Origin: Neodiprion pinetum
Taxonomy: Eukaryota; Arthropoda; Insecta; Hymenoptera; Diprionidae
Reading direction: 5' to 3'
NCBI RefSeq assembly: GCF_021155775.2
Contig: NC_060233.1
Location: 4,196,501-4,260,500 of the forward strand
Length of the DNA stretch: 64,000 nucleotides
In this document: one piece after another, positions 32,962 to 45,603 of the stretch
Layout of the letters: each line of letters opens with the position of its first letter
How positions within the stretch are numbered: the first letter of the stretch is position 1
Notes under the pieces: model-generated
The model's input: the letters and a program-made list of their open reading frames with translations, nothing else
Database searches by the model: none
What the model was told of the DNA's origin: nothing
Position numbers and translations under genes: made by a program

Positions 32962-33701
32962 GGGAAATTCCATGGGAACCCGACCAACGTCCGACTCTCA
33001 CCATTTACGATTTTGTTTTACAAAAAAAATTTCTGCAATTGTCCCAACTCTGAAACAGTACCCTCAATTTTTCCATACTTTTTATTCTACCGCTCAATTA
33101 TTTATGAATATCGATATTGATTTTTGAAATGGACCTCATGTAATACGCTCATAAAATTCTCAGAAACTGTATTTTCTATTCCGAATATTTCAAGATCGGC
33201 TCCACGACGAGTAGATTTTTTTTCCATTTTTATCACCACTTGCAATTTTTTTTTTTTTTGTCGGTCGATCAAAAAATCGCTTCACCAGTACGACAATTTC
33301 ACAAAACCTTTACTTTTCACTTGGAATATCTCTAGACAGTCTCCATTGCGGAGCGATTTTTGAATTCTCATACCGTTGAAAAAAATGTTTTAAACCACCA
33401 AAAATATGATTGAAAGTGCGTTTAAAAAATGGAATGACAAAAATCGAGCCATCATGGCTTCCGCTCTTGAAATCTATGGAATGGAAAGTACAGTTTTTGA
33501 AAATATTTCGAGCATTTCAAATGAGGTACTTTTTGAAATAAATTTCGATATTCGTAAATAATTTAACGGTTGGATAAAAAAATATGGAAAAACTTCAAGG
33601 TACCGTTTCGGAGTTGGGACAATTGCAGAGACTTTTTGTTTTTATCCAATATCAGAAATGGCGAGGATCAGACGTTAGTCGGGTTTGCATGGAATTTCCC
33701 A
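32962..33701. mobile_element. Long foldback with GGGAAATTCCATG ends (type B2)
   Basis: The left end reads GGGAAATTCCATGGGAACCC and the right end reads GGGTTTGCATGGAATTTCCC, followed by CGACCAACGTC/GACGTTAGTCG. Mirror similarity continues inwards for well over 100 bp (AATTGTCCCAACTC against GAGTTGGGACAATT, and so on), so most of the 740 bp can form one hairpin. The ends resemble those of type B1. Confidence 0.85.
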
Positions 33702-34092
33702 TATGTGCGTTTGAAAATATATATATATATATATATTCATCTACTCGTAAAGTTGTAAAGTGCGATTCAACCGCGTCGCTGCCGACGCTCCCTCAGCCCG
33801 CAAATCCTTTCTTTGCCACTCGAACTCACACTCGGCTCTTTTGAATGGAACACACCTTCAGCTGCCGAGGTTCTCTACCCTCTCTGTGTACCCGCGTATT
33901 ATACAAGACGACTCGCGATTTTCTCAGAGAGGCTATTTTTACGCGTAGTGCGTGTATGCAGCTGCGGGCGCGATTTGGAAAAAAAAGAAAAAAAAAAAAA
34001 AAAATTTGGCTAATACTAGTAATAATAAAATCGTCAACTCGATAGAAATCATTTGATGATGTAAAATTTTGGAAAAAATTATTTGCCGACAT

Positions 34093-34423
34093 CTTGAAAA
34101 CCCGGAAATATCGGGAGATTTTTAATTTGGTCGTGGAAGAAACTAAGAATGTCAGTTTTCTATAATGGTTATTAAAAATGATTGTTTCAGGTAACGAGTT
34201 TATTTTTTCTCGTCAAGAAAACAAGTTGGCAAGCCAATAACTGATTTTTTTTTTTTTTTTTTGTAACGTATATAATGTTTTTATTCAATTCGAATTTAAT
34301 TTTTATCGAATATAGAGTTAACAAAACGGAACGATTTTGGTTTTAGTAACTTTACTGGAACAGGGAAAATTTCTGGAGAAAACTAGGGGGTTTTGTTTTT
34401 TCCCGCAATTTGTGGCCACCCTG
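34093..34423. mobile_element. hAT-like repeat, left end lost
   Basis: It shares CGGAAATATCGG, TGTCAGTTTTCTAT and the terminal TTTGTGGCCACCCTG with the repeat at 62492-62907. The left terminus with CAGGGTGG is not seen, so this copy is truncated. Confidence 0.55.
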
Positions 34424-34780
34424 AACAAACCGCAAAGAAATCGAGCGAAATATGTATTTGAAACTTGGCAAGTTATTACAGGATAAGCAAAATATGAAAA
34501 GATGTTTGAACGCTTGTTAAATATGAAGAAAAGATTTATACCCTGAACTTTGATAATTCAGAAGAGTCTGCATTGTCTGACCAACAATGAATTCATATTT
34601 GAAAGGCTTGCGAATTGTTATTCACGAGAACGGTGAATGGAGTGGTAGAAGAAGAGGGTTTTTATTGCTGACGTCATCGAATTCTTTACACACACGCGTG
34701 TATTCTATAGTCGTATTAGATGCATGCCTCGAATCTCTATCAAGTTCTCGCATCGATTCGGTCCTCTGACTCATCGCGGA

Positions 34781-34951
<171 letters not shown>

Positions 34952-37440
34952 ACCGCGACAAGGGGCAGCGAAGGTACGACGTGTGGGGGTGCATGGGGAT
35001 TTTATGGGGATGTGTTGGCCGCCGAACTGAGCTACGCGCACTCGCACAAATTCGCGAAAAGTTACGTGCCAGAGAGGAGATTTTCTCCTTTGGTTAGTTC
35101 GCCTCGCGACATCACGCGTGAAACTCTGCCGATTTCACGTGGATTAAATTCTCCGTGCGATACCGACGTCATGGGATTAATCGTGAAAATATTGAAAAGC
35201 AAGTGAAAAGAGACTCCGCTCGGTCTGTGAATTATTTCATACCTAAATGCATCCGTGCGATGTCGATCGTTGTATGGATCGCTTGCTTCTAATCGATCGG
35301 GAGGAAAATGACCCTGGGTTTTTTTTTGGTTGCTGGCGTGTCACACAGATTCGAGAGTCGTGATTTAACAACTGATTGTCTGTGACATGTACCATGTTTG
35401 ATTAATTGAGGGGAGATTTGCATTTTTTTTTTTTTTTTTACAAACACTCGTGCCACCTCTTAATGGGATCGTATCGATTCTGGATCTAAAACAATTTTTC
35501 GTGGTCGAAGACCGTTTATTTTTATGAGTCTGCGTACTGCGACTCTTTGAGAATTTAAACTTTGAATGCGGTTTTCTTCACTTTTGGTGTTTCAAACTTG
35601 CGCGCAAGGTTTCTCCTACGGTTTCCGAACGATTCACCCGAAACTTTTACAAGTTGGTTTTTATTCAAAGTATTTCTCACGCATTGTCATAGGATTTTGC
35701 CAAAATTGTCAGCTGGAAGTGAGATGCCCTAAATTTGATGTTGAAGAACGGTTCATTTTTTGTCATTATTCTAAAAAATGATATATTTTCTTTCAAAATG
35801 AAGATATTGAAAAAATCCTACGACTATTTTTTTGGCATTCGCGAGTAGATTATGCCAGGAAAGTTCGCATTCTATGCTACAAATATTAAGCGAGAAACCT
35901 TGCGCGCAATGAATTTTCGCCTTTTTACGCTCTATTAAAATTGCACACTGTGCATCACCCTGATAAATTTAAATGAGGATCTAATGAAGGCTAATTTACT
36001 TTGAAAACGACACAACAAATGCACACCTAAGACCTCTAATATTTTTTTTAAACTTTTCCTGCATTAGAAAAAAATTGATTCAAATACCCAGTAATTTCCT
36101 GAAATTTCTGCAAATGCCCCCCTCGATTATCGCGTTATCTTTGATACCATCTTGACGAGTTTCTATTCACGGTCACACGCATATCTCACCGGCAACCAGA
36201 ATCGTCTCCATTATTCTGAAAGGTGAAAGGAATACTTGTTCACACCTTGTTCATTTATCATATTATACAAAAATCCGTGATACAAACGAACAGTTTACGT
36301 CATCGTTTCATTACATGGACTCTTCTTCTCCCCGTTATAACATTAGACGGACATCTGCAACGGCTGCTAAAAAGAAGAAGTAAATTTACTCTATATTATT
36401 ATTATATTATTATTATTTTTCAACATGTTCACCTTTACCAAAATCTATAGCTCGCTGAATGAAACTTAATTGCGAGCAATTTGTGTTATTATTATATAGT
36501 TACAGGCAAAGACACTTTTTTTCAGACAAGTCGATCAGTTTATCAACAATGTTCAGTCAGCGTTGAAGAGTTATTCAGTTATTATACGTCGATCTGCAGA
36601 ATGGAATTCAAACTCCGAAGAAACTGATAGGAATTGGCAGCGAAATGAAAAAGTTTTGTAAAAAAAACCCGTTTTTCGAATTCCGACAGACGTTCGAAAA
36701 CGTAAAAATTCGTTAAAATCGAAAACAGTTATTTGCGAACGGAAACGATACTCTTCCTATATCGCCAAAGGTGATGAAAGGTAAAGAAAAATAAAAAAAA
36801 ATAAATAAATAAAAGAATAATCGTCGGAGCGGTGAAAATTTATAGCTTCGTGAATGTGATCGTCGTTTAATACAAGATCGTCGAACTTTAGCAGCTGTGA
36901 AACGTTATGGGATTCAAAGATAAGACATCGGGCTAAGGGTTTCCCGGCTTGTTGACTCTGTCAATAACTCGTCATCTGGCTGCTTCGATATGCGGCGGCG
37001 TTGTGACAAACGATAACTCAAATACCGGATCCTCAGTTCAAACAGTCTGCGTTGAGGCAGGACATTCGTGATAAAAAAAAAAAAATAATAATAAAAAAAA
37101 AATAAAACCATTCCATTTCGTTACGACTGGCTTGTTCCTCGATGCGGTTACGATATGATTCACGGTACAATTTTCGCGTCAACGGTACACGGTCGACGAG
37201 ATTATTGAAGAACAACCATTTTTATTGTCAGTCGAGATCTTACGCTTTGTGCTCCAAGTTTTAGACAATAATTATTAGTTGGCGTGGGAAGGTGCGAGGA
37301 AGGAGGCTGAAAACTATCGCCTCTGCACTTCCCACACTGTGGTAATTCACTATCGAATAGGCTGACTGAGCTGAATGAGCGTTATTGGGTTTGGATTGGC
37401 TAACTGTTCGAAGGTGTTTAGATTTTATGTATACAGGTAT

Positions 37441-37560
37441 CAGGCTGAAGTTAGTAACGTAAGAAAAAATTGTTATTGAACGATTTTAGGATTACTTTTA
37501 AAAGAAGTTGGCTTTTCAAAATAAGAGTACGTCTCGTTTATCGCGGTTTGCCAAATTTTT
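37441..37560. repeat. Diverged repeat with GGCTGAAGTTA start (family C)
   Basis: It shares AGGCTGAAGTTA, AACGTAA, GATTTTAGGAT/GATTTTGAAGGA and the TTTATCG(C/T)GGTT block with 59496-59660. A family A end fragment abuts it at 37554-37594. Nature unknown. Confidence 0.5.
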
Positions 37561-37594
37561 CTAGTTACTGTAAGAAATGAAAATTTTCTCAGTG
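37554..37594 (+). mobile_element. Family A end fragment
   Basis: It retains only the terminal TTTTTCTAGTTACTGTAAG and AAAATTTTCTCAGTG. Confidence 0.7.
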
Positions 37595-40323
37595 TAAAGG
37601 TGCGAATTAGCCATTGTTTCATAACGTTACTAATTTTATCATCATAAAGAAGGAAACTTGTTGGGCAAGCATTGGAACGGTTTGACAAACTTTGGGGTTT
37701 AATTTTGACGAGGCTGAAGACAGCAGCCAAACTTAGCGGTCAAACGTTCCAACGTTCCAACGTTCGTTCGAATAAGTTAGCGAAGTCCGAAATTTAAATT
37801 TTTTGACACACCCTGAACCCCTGATACTTTTATGGAAGTATAAGGATAAAACTGACCCACGTTATTTCGTTCCCAAAAAGTTTAAAACGTTTGGCTGTTA
37901 GCTTCAGCTTCGCTTACTTTTATCCTCTGGTTTACCGTACTTGCCAAATTACTCCGGACTAGAACAAGAGATTTTAAGTCGAATAACACGCGGATGCGAT
38001 CCGATCTATAAACATGACGGTATAGTTAGGTTGTAGGAATTTACTGTATATAATATTGGTACTATACTCTCGTCTCAACTTAACATGTGTACATACGTAT
38101 GTGTAAGGTATATTTGCGCGTAGGCGAAGCTGTTTTGCGCAGTATTTTGCGTCACATGGTTTCAGCAATGTGGAGCTTGATTAAACCGTTTGCCAACTTT
38201 TATGACATCGCGTCGGTTTGTCGAGTAAATCGTCCGTGGTCGAGTCAGTTTGATGCGAATCAAACTGATTGAAATTAATGCGGTCTCTCATCCTTTTAGC
38301 TCGTACGTCGGAACTTCTGGATTGTATTTCATTAGTACTGTAAGCTTTTGTCGCTTGTTTTATTGTAATCTTGAACAAATGATGATTGAATTTTTACTTT
38401 GCACAGCATCTCGGTCGCCTCTTTCTGTCGGCTTGTCTTATTATAGATTTGGGTGGCCCGTTGAGCAGGCCAAGAATTCCATCTGTCACAGCAAATAGAA
38501 GACCTCGATTATTAAATCAATTCTTTATCTTGTAATTCTTCTTCGCGATGACGAAGGCGTGGTCAAAACAGCTTTAAATCGATAAAAATTCGTACACCTT
38601 CGCACATCCGCAGATTTTAAATTTGCCTTCAGTCAGTTCTTTCAAATTGTAATTGTTACACTTGTATAGGTTTCATTTCGCTCGCGCGAAAGAGAAATTA
38701 ACACATGCACACTGACGATGAGAAAATTGTTTATTTACTGTTAAAAAACGTATATTTTGTTCGATCGATAGAAATTTATTAACAGTTAACGACTCGTATT
38801 TGACTCATTTAAAATTTGATAAAAATAACGCCACTTTTATTTCACCATATTCAAATATACGTTTGTTAACAGTGAATGAAATATTTTTCTCAGTCCAAAA
38901 GCTACCGTTAATTTTCTCCTTATGCAAATCCTTTTCCGCAGATAAGAGATCAGTCGACACGTGGTTACCTGTAGGTTTCTTTCTTTTTTTTTTTTTTTTT
39001 TTGTACCGTTAAATTCATTCACACGTGCCTTGAAAAATAAGATCTGTTTTCCATTTGTGTAACACAGGTCTGCGACGAAATCCTCTTCCATGAAAAAAAT
39101 AAAAAATAATAAAATATAGATACGAAGGTTTTAGTGTGCCAAATTTATATCTGCTTTCCATTTTTTGCTGATGTGACGTGATTTTTTTTTTGTTTATTAT
39201 CGTTAAAAATTCGGAATTAGTTATATATTATTTTTGAATTTACACCACTTTCTATTTAAATACTAGGACATACTAAAAATAGTTCGAATTTGTAGAAAGA
39301 ACCTACAAAATAACTAGAATTATACTAGTAGATGGATTTTCTGACTATTTTAATGGTTAAACTTTCCAACATCATAAGTTTTGTTTTTTTAACACAAATA
39401 TTGTTGCTATGATCAGTGTTTAATTATAATTTGTAAGCAAAAATAACGTTGGAAATAGATTTTTTTTTTTTTACCGACCAGTGTAATTTGCGTTTGAAAC
39501 CGTGTATAATATTGTTATGAAATAATTGCTTTTGAAATTTGATTCGTTATCGTTAGATTCGTCATGCGCGATGGGATTGACGAATAACACAGTCAGCCTT
39601 GGCAAAACATACGCCGCGCATATATCCGCTTGTTGAAAATCGAAATTGAAACCTCGGTGTATATTGGAGTTGAAATTGAAATTGAAATTGGAATTGAAAT
39701 TGGGATCGTGTTGTTGGATGCAGGGGGAAATCACGTTGCTCGGTCCACACCGCAATTCTTTTCGTGTATTTTCATCTTCTCTTTTCACTTGCAGCATGAT
39801 TCTTGCGTATGCCTGTAGATCGTTTTGAAACTGCAGGGTGTGAACCATGTATATCTATAGGCACGGTTCCTGTATTTGCGGAAGCGATTTTTTTTTTTGC
39901 GGAGAAAGGCAATTTTCGAAAGTGGGTTTTCCCTCGTCCTCGTTGGAAAGAAAGAGAAAGACTACGCTGGTTTCGTTGACGGATCTACCGTCTCGGTAAA
40001 TATAACTCCGAACCATTCCGCCCACGTATATTTCGACGATAACGAAGAAATATTTTCTTTCTATTCATCTCACACGCGAATTTCGTTTATCTTTTCCTGT
40101 GAGGCGATTCGGAAAACCGTCGAGAGAACAAGAAGCAAAAAAAAAAAAAAAGAAAAAAAGGAAACGGAAACGGAAATGCCTGCTTGGCAAAAATCTCAGT
40201 CGAAGGAAGAAAACTGCCGACGACGACGACGACACGAAAAGCGAAACATTCCGCCTGTTTTTTGTTTGTTTTTTCGCTTCTCTGACATTTTCTGTCCGAG
40301 GTAATCTGCCCTCGTAGTATGAT

Positions 40324-40355
<32 letters not shown>

Positions 40356-41681
40356 CGGGAGGAAATGAAAACGACGAGCGGAAATATAAATGAGTAAAGA
40401 AATAAATGAGAAACAGTGATGAAACACGAGTCGTCACGCCTTAATGCGTTTCACGGATTAAAAGCGAATTCCGTCGGATGAATTTTTCTTACCGCTTCTG
40501 CTTTTAACTCAAGTCATGCACCGAGAGATTTTTATCTCGATAAATGCAGCTGCGCGGAAAATCAAAAAAAGCAAAATTAAAGCGGCGAGGGAGCTTTTTT
40601 TCCCTAAGATTCATCATCCTTGAGCAAACTTATGTATATATACCTCGTGAATGTATCTCGCGATTCTTAAGACGGTTCGTGAATGCTTTCATTACCGGAG
40701 TTAATGGCTCCTTTGCTCTTCGTCGTCGCGAGAAGGAAAAAATAAAAACGTCCGAAGGGTTTTCAGACTTTTTCTTACTGTACAGAAAACAAGAATCAGG
40801 CTGTCGGATCATTCCGCTTTTCAAGTTTATAAAATACCCGTGAATTTGTCGCTTAAACTTCCTCTGGAATTCCAACGCAAAAATTTTATCTAATTGTAAA
40901 TTGTAAACGTTGCGTATTATCAATTTAGATTACATAGTGTGAGGTGAAAATTTTCGATTTTAATATGCTTCATTTCGAAAATTGGAAAAAATCGTCTCAA
41001 CCTTTTCTTCTGGAAAACATTCCAACTTCGGTTTCCTTTTTTTTTTTTTCTTTTTTTTTGAGCATAGTGTAACTTGACGAAACTTGATCCGCCGCTTTTA
41101 TAGTATAACTACGTCAGGCGCATAATCTCATTCCGATAGTTGAAATCTGGCTTCCTTAGCTCGTCGATGTTGGTAGAATTGCTGCTGGTGATGATTAAAA
41201 CCTACACGATACCAGGTGTAAAATATGTATAATGAAAAACTCCCGTAATCGTCATTAATTATGTATTGTAGGTATAAATGGGTCGATGAGCAAACGTTAA
41301 TTTCAACATTTTTAACGAAAGATTTAAAAGTTGTCGAATCGTGACAAGAGTTTTGAATGTTTTTATACCTCTGGTGTCTCTGCGCCCGTATAAAAAATTC
41401 TATAACCATCCTCTCTAGTAATTCGCGTGCTTAAAATTCAGTCACCGTATGTCAAATCACGATGCTAAACGCGGCAATTGAAAACCAGTTAGTACGACCT
41501 TGTCTTGACATCTGACCGCTAGAGTACGTACTACGAGTAACAACTCGAGTGTCTTTTTCCTTCGGTCATCTTATTCTTTTCTTTCATGTGTACTCTTGTG
41601 TTTTTTTTTTTTTTTTCTCTTCACACGTTTGTTTCTTTCAACGCTGATTTGGTCTTGCGACTAGGATTAGTGAAAAGTGTT

Positions 41682-42307
41682 CGGTTGTAGTCCAATAAAA
41701 ATAGGTCTGAATTAAAAATATTCGTGATACGGCTGCATTTTTGTTTATAGGGTTTTTCGACCCTCAGGTTATCAAATCTGAAATTATTTTTGATCCGCGT
41801 ATCCGGCGTTTCGAGGAAACGGCAAAATATGACGTTTTTTCCGTTTTCCTAGAAAACTGATATCGGTAGATGAACAATGACTTGACCATCGTGTAGAGCG
41901 GAAAATTCTACATCGAGTTGTGTCCTCATATGTCGGAAACGGAGTTGGATTAACAAATTACGGAAAGAGAAATTATTTCACGAAAATTCCCTAGACGCCG
42001 TCGATAAGTAGAATTTCCTTTTTATTAATTTGTTAATCCGACTCCGTTTCCGACTTATGAGGGTATAATTCGATGTAGCATTTTCCGCTCTACACGATGG
42101 TCAAGTCATTTTTCATCTACCGATATCAGTTTTTTAGGAAAAAGCAAGAAAACGTCAAATTTTGCTTATTTCTCGAAACGCCGGCTACGCAACTCAGAAA
42201 TTTCCTTCAGATTTGTAATCCTGAGGGTGGAAATAATACATAAAAATGCAGCTATATCTCGAATATGTTTAATTCAGAATCAGACCTCTTCCGACGGACT
42301 ATAACCG
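41682..42307. mobile_element. Foldback element with about 290-bp arms
   Basis: The left arm starts CGGTTGTAGTCC and the right arm ends GGACTATAACCG. Mirror blocks follow all the way in: AGGTCTGAATT, GCTGCATTTTT, CGGCGTTTCGAG, ACTGATATCGGTAGATGA, CTTGACCATCGTGTAGAGCG and GTCGGAAACGGAGT meet near 41.99 kb. There is almost no spacer and no ORF. I found no second copy in the window. Confidence 0.88.
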
Positions 42308-43354
42308 TGATCTTGAAATGCCGGGAGATCGAGAGGTGAAAGGTGTCAGATGGTTTGTCGCACGGATCGAATGCCCGCGCTTTTTGGAACCAGGTTAACG
42401 GTATATACGCGGCGCAAATAGCAAAATCAGGAAACTAAACCCTATTCCGAGAGGTTCGCCCGATCGAAATGGCCTTGAACGGTGATTTATCACTTTACAT
42501 GGAGGCCAATCACCTCGATCGAACCGCGATGCCGACTATATTCGATCTCGGGCTGCAATCCAATCCTGCAATTCTGCAAGCGTGTATTGAATTCGGAATT
42601 CTTCTACATGTGAACTCTGAGTTCATTTTTAGCTCTGATCAAAATCGTTGGCTTGCTTCTTAACCTTTTTTCCGTCTAAAACTCTTCCCTCAATATCAAA
42701 TTCTGATATTCTACGCCTCTTACAGGCAAATAATTACTGAGAAGTTATTCATTTTATTCCCTGTAGCAAGTTGCTTAACGATTCGACGAATTGGTATAGG
42801 GCAGCAATTTTCTCCCCTGCAGATGTCCAACCTGAAGCGTGTGCAACTTTATGCCTGAATCGGTAGCGAAAAGAAAAATTCTAACCGAGTCACGAGGGGG
42901 AAATTTGTCAAGTCTGGCGGTGTGTTTCCACATCGTTAACCGCAGTCGAATCTGGCTTACGACTCGCGTTGAACGAAGCGAAGAGAAAAATTCATATTCC
43001 ATACCCGTTCATACGGACGATTCGAATTTGATTTTCCCGTTTCAATCGATCGTCATCTGTCTTGTTGTCATTATTATTATCATGATCATCATCATCATCA
43101 ACATCAACATCATCATCACCATTGAATCCATTTTACCGTATACGTTAGAAATTTCTCTCATCATTATAATAATTAGAAGGTCATGACTGACGTTCGAAAC
43201 CGGCTCTTTGAAATAATCGATGGTCAGTGACGTTTTTCCTTGAATCAGGCAATCCTTGTTACGTCGGTGTGCAACCTGTCGCAGTAAATAAAATCAAGGA
43301 GATAAAGAATGGATCGGCTTTGCCGACTCGCTGATCACAGTCTCCGTGGCGAAT

Positions 43355-43370
43355 GGTGGCGCCATCTAGT
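43355..43370. promoter_or_regulatory. Candidate CTCF-type insulator motif
   Basis: GGTGGCGCCATCTAGT resembles the insect CTCF core (GCGCC, then an A/C and pyrimidine, then CTAG) as I remember it. It lies in otherwise AT-rich DNA between the gene-poor block and the secreted-protein gene. It is one motif only, with no further support. Confidence 0.35.
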
Positions 43371-44460
43371 AACTTACATTCAAAACAGAAAATCTATTAG
43401 TTACCTTCCACCTATATTAGGTGATTTTCTACTTTTTTCCTCATCGGCATTTTTCAATTGGTTTTTTCTTTTATTGATTCTGAATTGTGACTTATCTTCC
43501 TCAGAGAGTCTAACCAGAATAATAACCAACACCTTTGTTTATTAGTTATAAAGTTTGTTTTTGTCTTTTTTACGTTGATAAATAAGTCTTGAAGTTTTTG
43601 GTTGATAGGTAATATGGGTTCCTATGAGGAGGAAAAAGGAAAATGTTTTCACCAAGTTGTGATGAACTTTATTGTTATTAACGTTATCAGGGGCAACATT
43701 ATGAGAGCATGATGGGAGATTACGTTTGAGGTTTGACGAATGTATGACAAATTTTTGAAAAAATGGGTAATTTTTTTTTAAAATCCGAAATATCGTTCTG
43801 GTCTCTACAAGATCAAAATTTATCTAATAAAACTAATTTTTCACTTATTAGTTACGTAGGAGAAATGAAAATTTGACATCTAGAACCAAGACTCAAAATT
43901 CGTGTTGACCCGTCTAATCATCGAATAATTAATGAACTGCATATACTTGCCTGCAGCTGTTGTTCCCATTTTTCTATAGATGCATTCATCATTAGCAGCG
44001 TTACTTCATTTAAAATCTTCGCCCACGCGGTGCGAAAGCCATAGTTTGACATTCGTTAGGGGAGTTTGAAGGCGTATGAAAATTGAATTTCGATCTGGAT
44101 TATTTGCTCCTGCAGGTAGCTCGAACGAATTTCATCGTTTACTTACTCCAAATTCTTGCGAAGGATGCGGGAAGCTTTTCCGATAAATTGCTTCATTCGT
44201 TTGATTAACGTTAGGTCGGTTCGGGCTTGCGATAAATTGAGAAAGATTAGATTTGTACTTTTTCCGGACGGAACGACGTTCATTTACCGATGAACCCGGG
44301 GCACTTTTTTCAGTTCAATAAACTAAAAGAGACGTTTGGAATGTCGGACAAAAGGAGTCGATGACGATTCAAGTTCTTGTTAATATTGTTGTACGTATAA
44401 TGGAAGGAATTTTACGGAAAAGACATTCCTTCACGTGTTACTTTTCTACAATAAAATCCA

Positions 44461-44466
44461 TTTATT
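44461..44466 (-). terminator. Candidate polyadenylation signal for the secreted-protein gene
   Basis: TTTATT on the plus strand is AATAAA on the minus strand, about 380 bp past the stop codon at 44845-44847. The stretch between them is AT-rich 3' UTR without coding potential. Confidence 0.45.
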
Positions 44467-44844
44467 GAAAGAGGACAATACAGTCGTTTACAAATAAAGT
44501 ATATGTTATACATATACGTATATATATAATATTCACACGGATAAAGAAAAAGAAAAAGACGATGACGACACAATAGCATAAATAATATATAGTAATAAAA
44601 AATATGATGGAAGTTATGAGACGCCTTATAAAATTTCGGCGATAAATTAAATTCTAAACGCTATACGATTAGGTATATAAATGTGGACGGAATCTCCGAT
44701 AAGTTAAACACACGGATTAAACGTGATTCGATAAATAAAATCTACTCTAAAAACACTGTTACTACACATTGTATAATATATGATGAGTAATTTAAACGAC
44801 CTGATATCAAGCTGAACTAATACTCAGTGAATCGCTCCAGCGGA

Positions 44845-45603
44845 TCAGAAAATGAATGGTTGTTGATTATACGGGAAAGACGGGTCACCGTAGCCACTGG
44901 TGGTACTGTAAGGACTCTCGTTGTATCCAATGCCGGAGATGGTCCCGTAGCTTCCTTGACCAGGATAGCTTCCGTAGCCTCTGTCCAACAAGTCACCTAG
45001 GCCGAAATTAGCCTCCCGGTAATTTTGGAACCTGTCGTTCATCCCGTACTGATCCCCGCCACGACCCAACGCGCTCAGCTGGTTGGCCAAGGTGTACAAA
45101 AGTCCAGAAAGCTGGTCGGTGGGATTCGCCGCTCCGACCAACGGCGACATGCTTCGCATCATCGAATTGTACGGTGCCATCATTTGGACCATGTTATGGG
45201 GGACCATGTTGAACGGATATTGCGCTCCAATGACTGGCGGCTTTCCGGTTGCACCGTGCACGGGTAGCAACGTCTGGCTCTGGATCGGCGTTGGATTCAT
45301 CGGTGATTCGCTGGCGATTGGCTTCGATGTTTCAGCCGGCTGCGTCGCCTTCGACGTGTTTGGATTCGGAGACACGACGACTGGATCCTCGTTCTTTTTT
45401 TGCGACACCGAGTACCTTATCACCGGATCACTTACGAACTTCGCCGCTGGGTTCGGCGCTTTGGAGATCGACTTTGGAGACTCGGGAGCCCCGGCTTGAG
45501 GAATGTTGCCGCTTCCGGTTACTGGCTGGATCTGACGTGAAGAACCTGTCCAGAACCCTTGACCTTGATCACCTTGGAACTGCGTCGAACCGCCCTCGTT
45601 CAT
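44845..45603 (-). CDS. Secreted protein exon 5, last
   Basis: The acceptor is gtcatttcag, phase 0, 252 codons and a TGA. It starts MNEGGSTQFQGDQ, echoing the start of exon 3, has SPKSISKAPNP and TSKP linkers, PHNMVQMMAPYNSMMRSMSP, LSGLLYTLANQLSALG, and ends in the Gly/Tyr-rich tail. Confidence 0.88.
   Translation of the reverse strand: MNEGGSTQFQGDQGQGFWTGSSRQIQPVTGSGNIPQAGAPESPKSISKAPNPAAKFVSDPVIRYSVSQKKNEDPVVVSPNPNTSKATQPAETSKPIASESPMNPTPIQSQTLLPVHGATGKPPVIGAQYPFNMVPHNMVQMMAPYNSMMRSMSPLVGAANPTDQLSGLLYTLANQLSALGRGGDQYGMNDRFQNYREANFGLGDLLDRGYGSYPGQGSYGTISGIGYNESPYSTTSGYGDPSFPYNQQPFIF

Noticed and set aside
42469..42663. Open frame of 64 codons starting MALNGDLSLYME
   Set aside because: It has a plausible start, but no conserved motif, splice donor context or second exon. 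Chance length in a GC-richer patch.
43309..43545. Open frame of 78 codons starting MDRLCRLADHSLRG
   Set aside because: No family features; it crosses the CTCF-like motif and ends in AT-rich low-complexity sequence.
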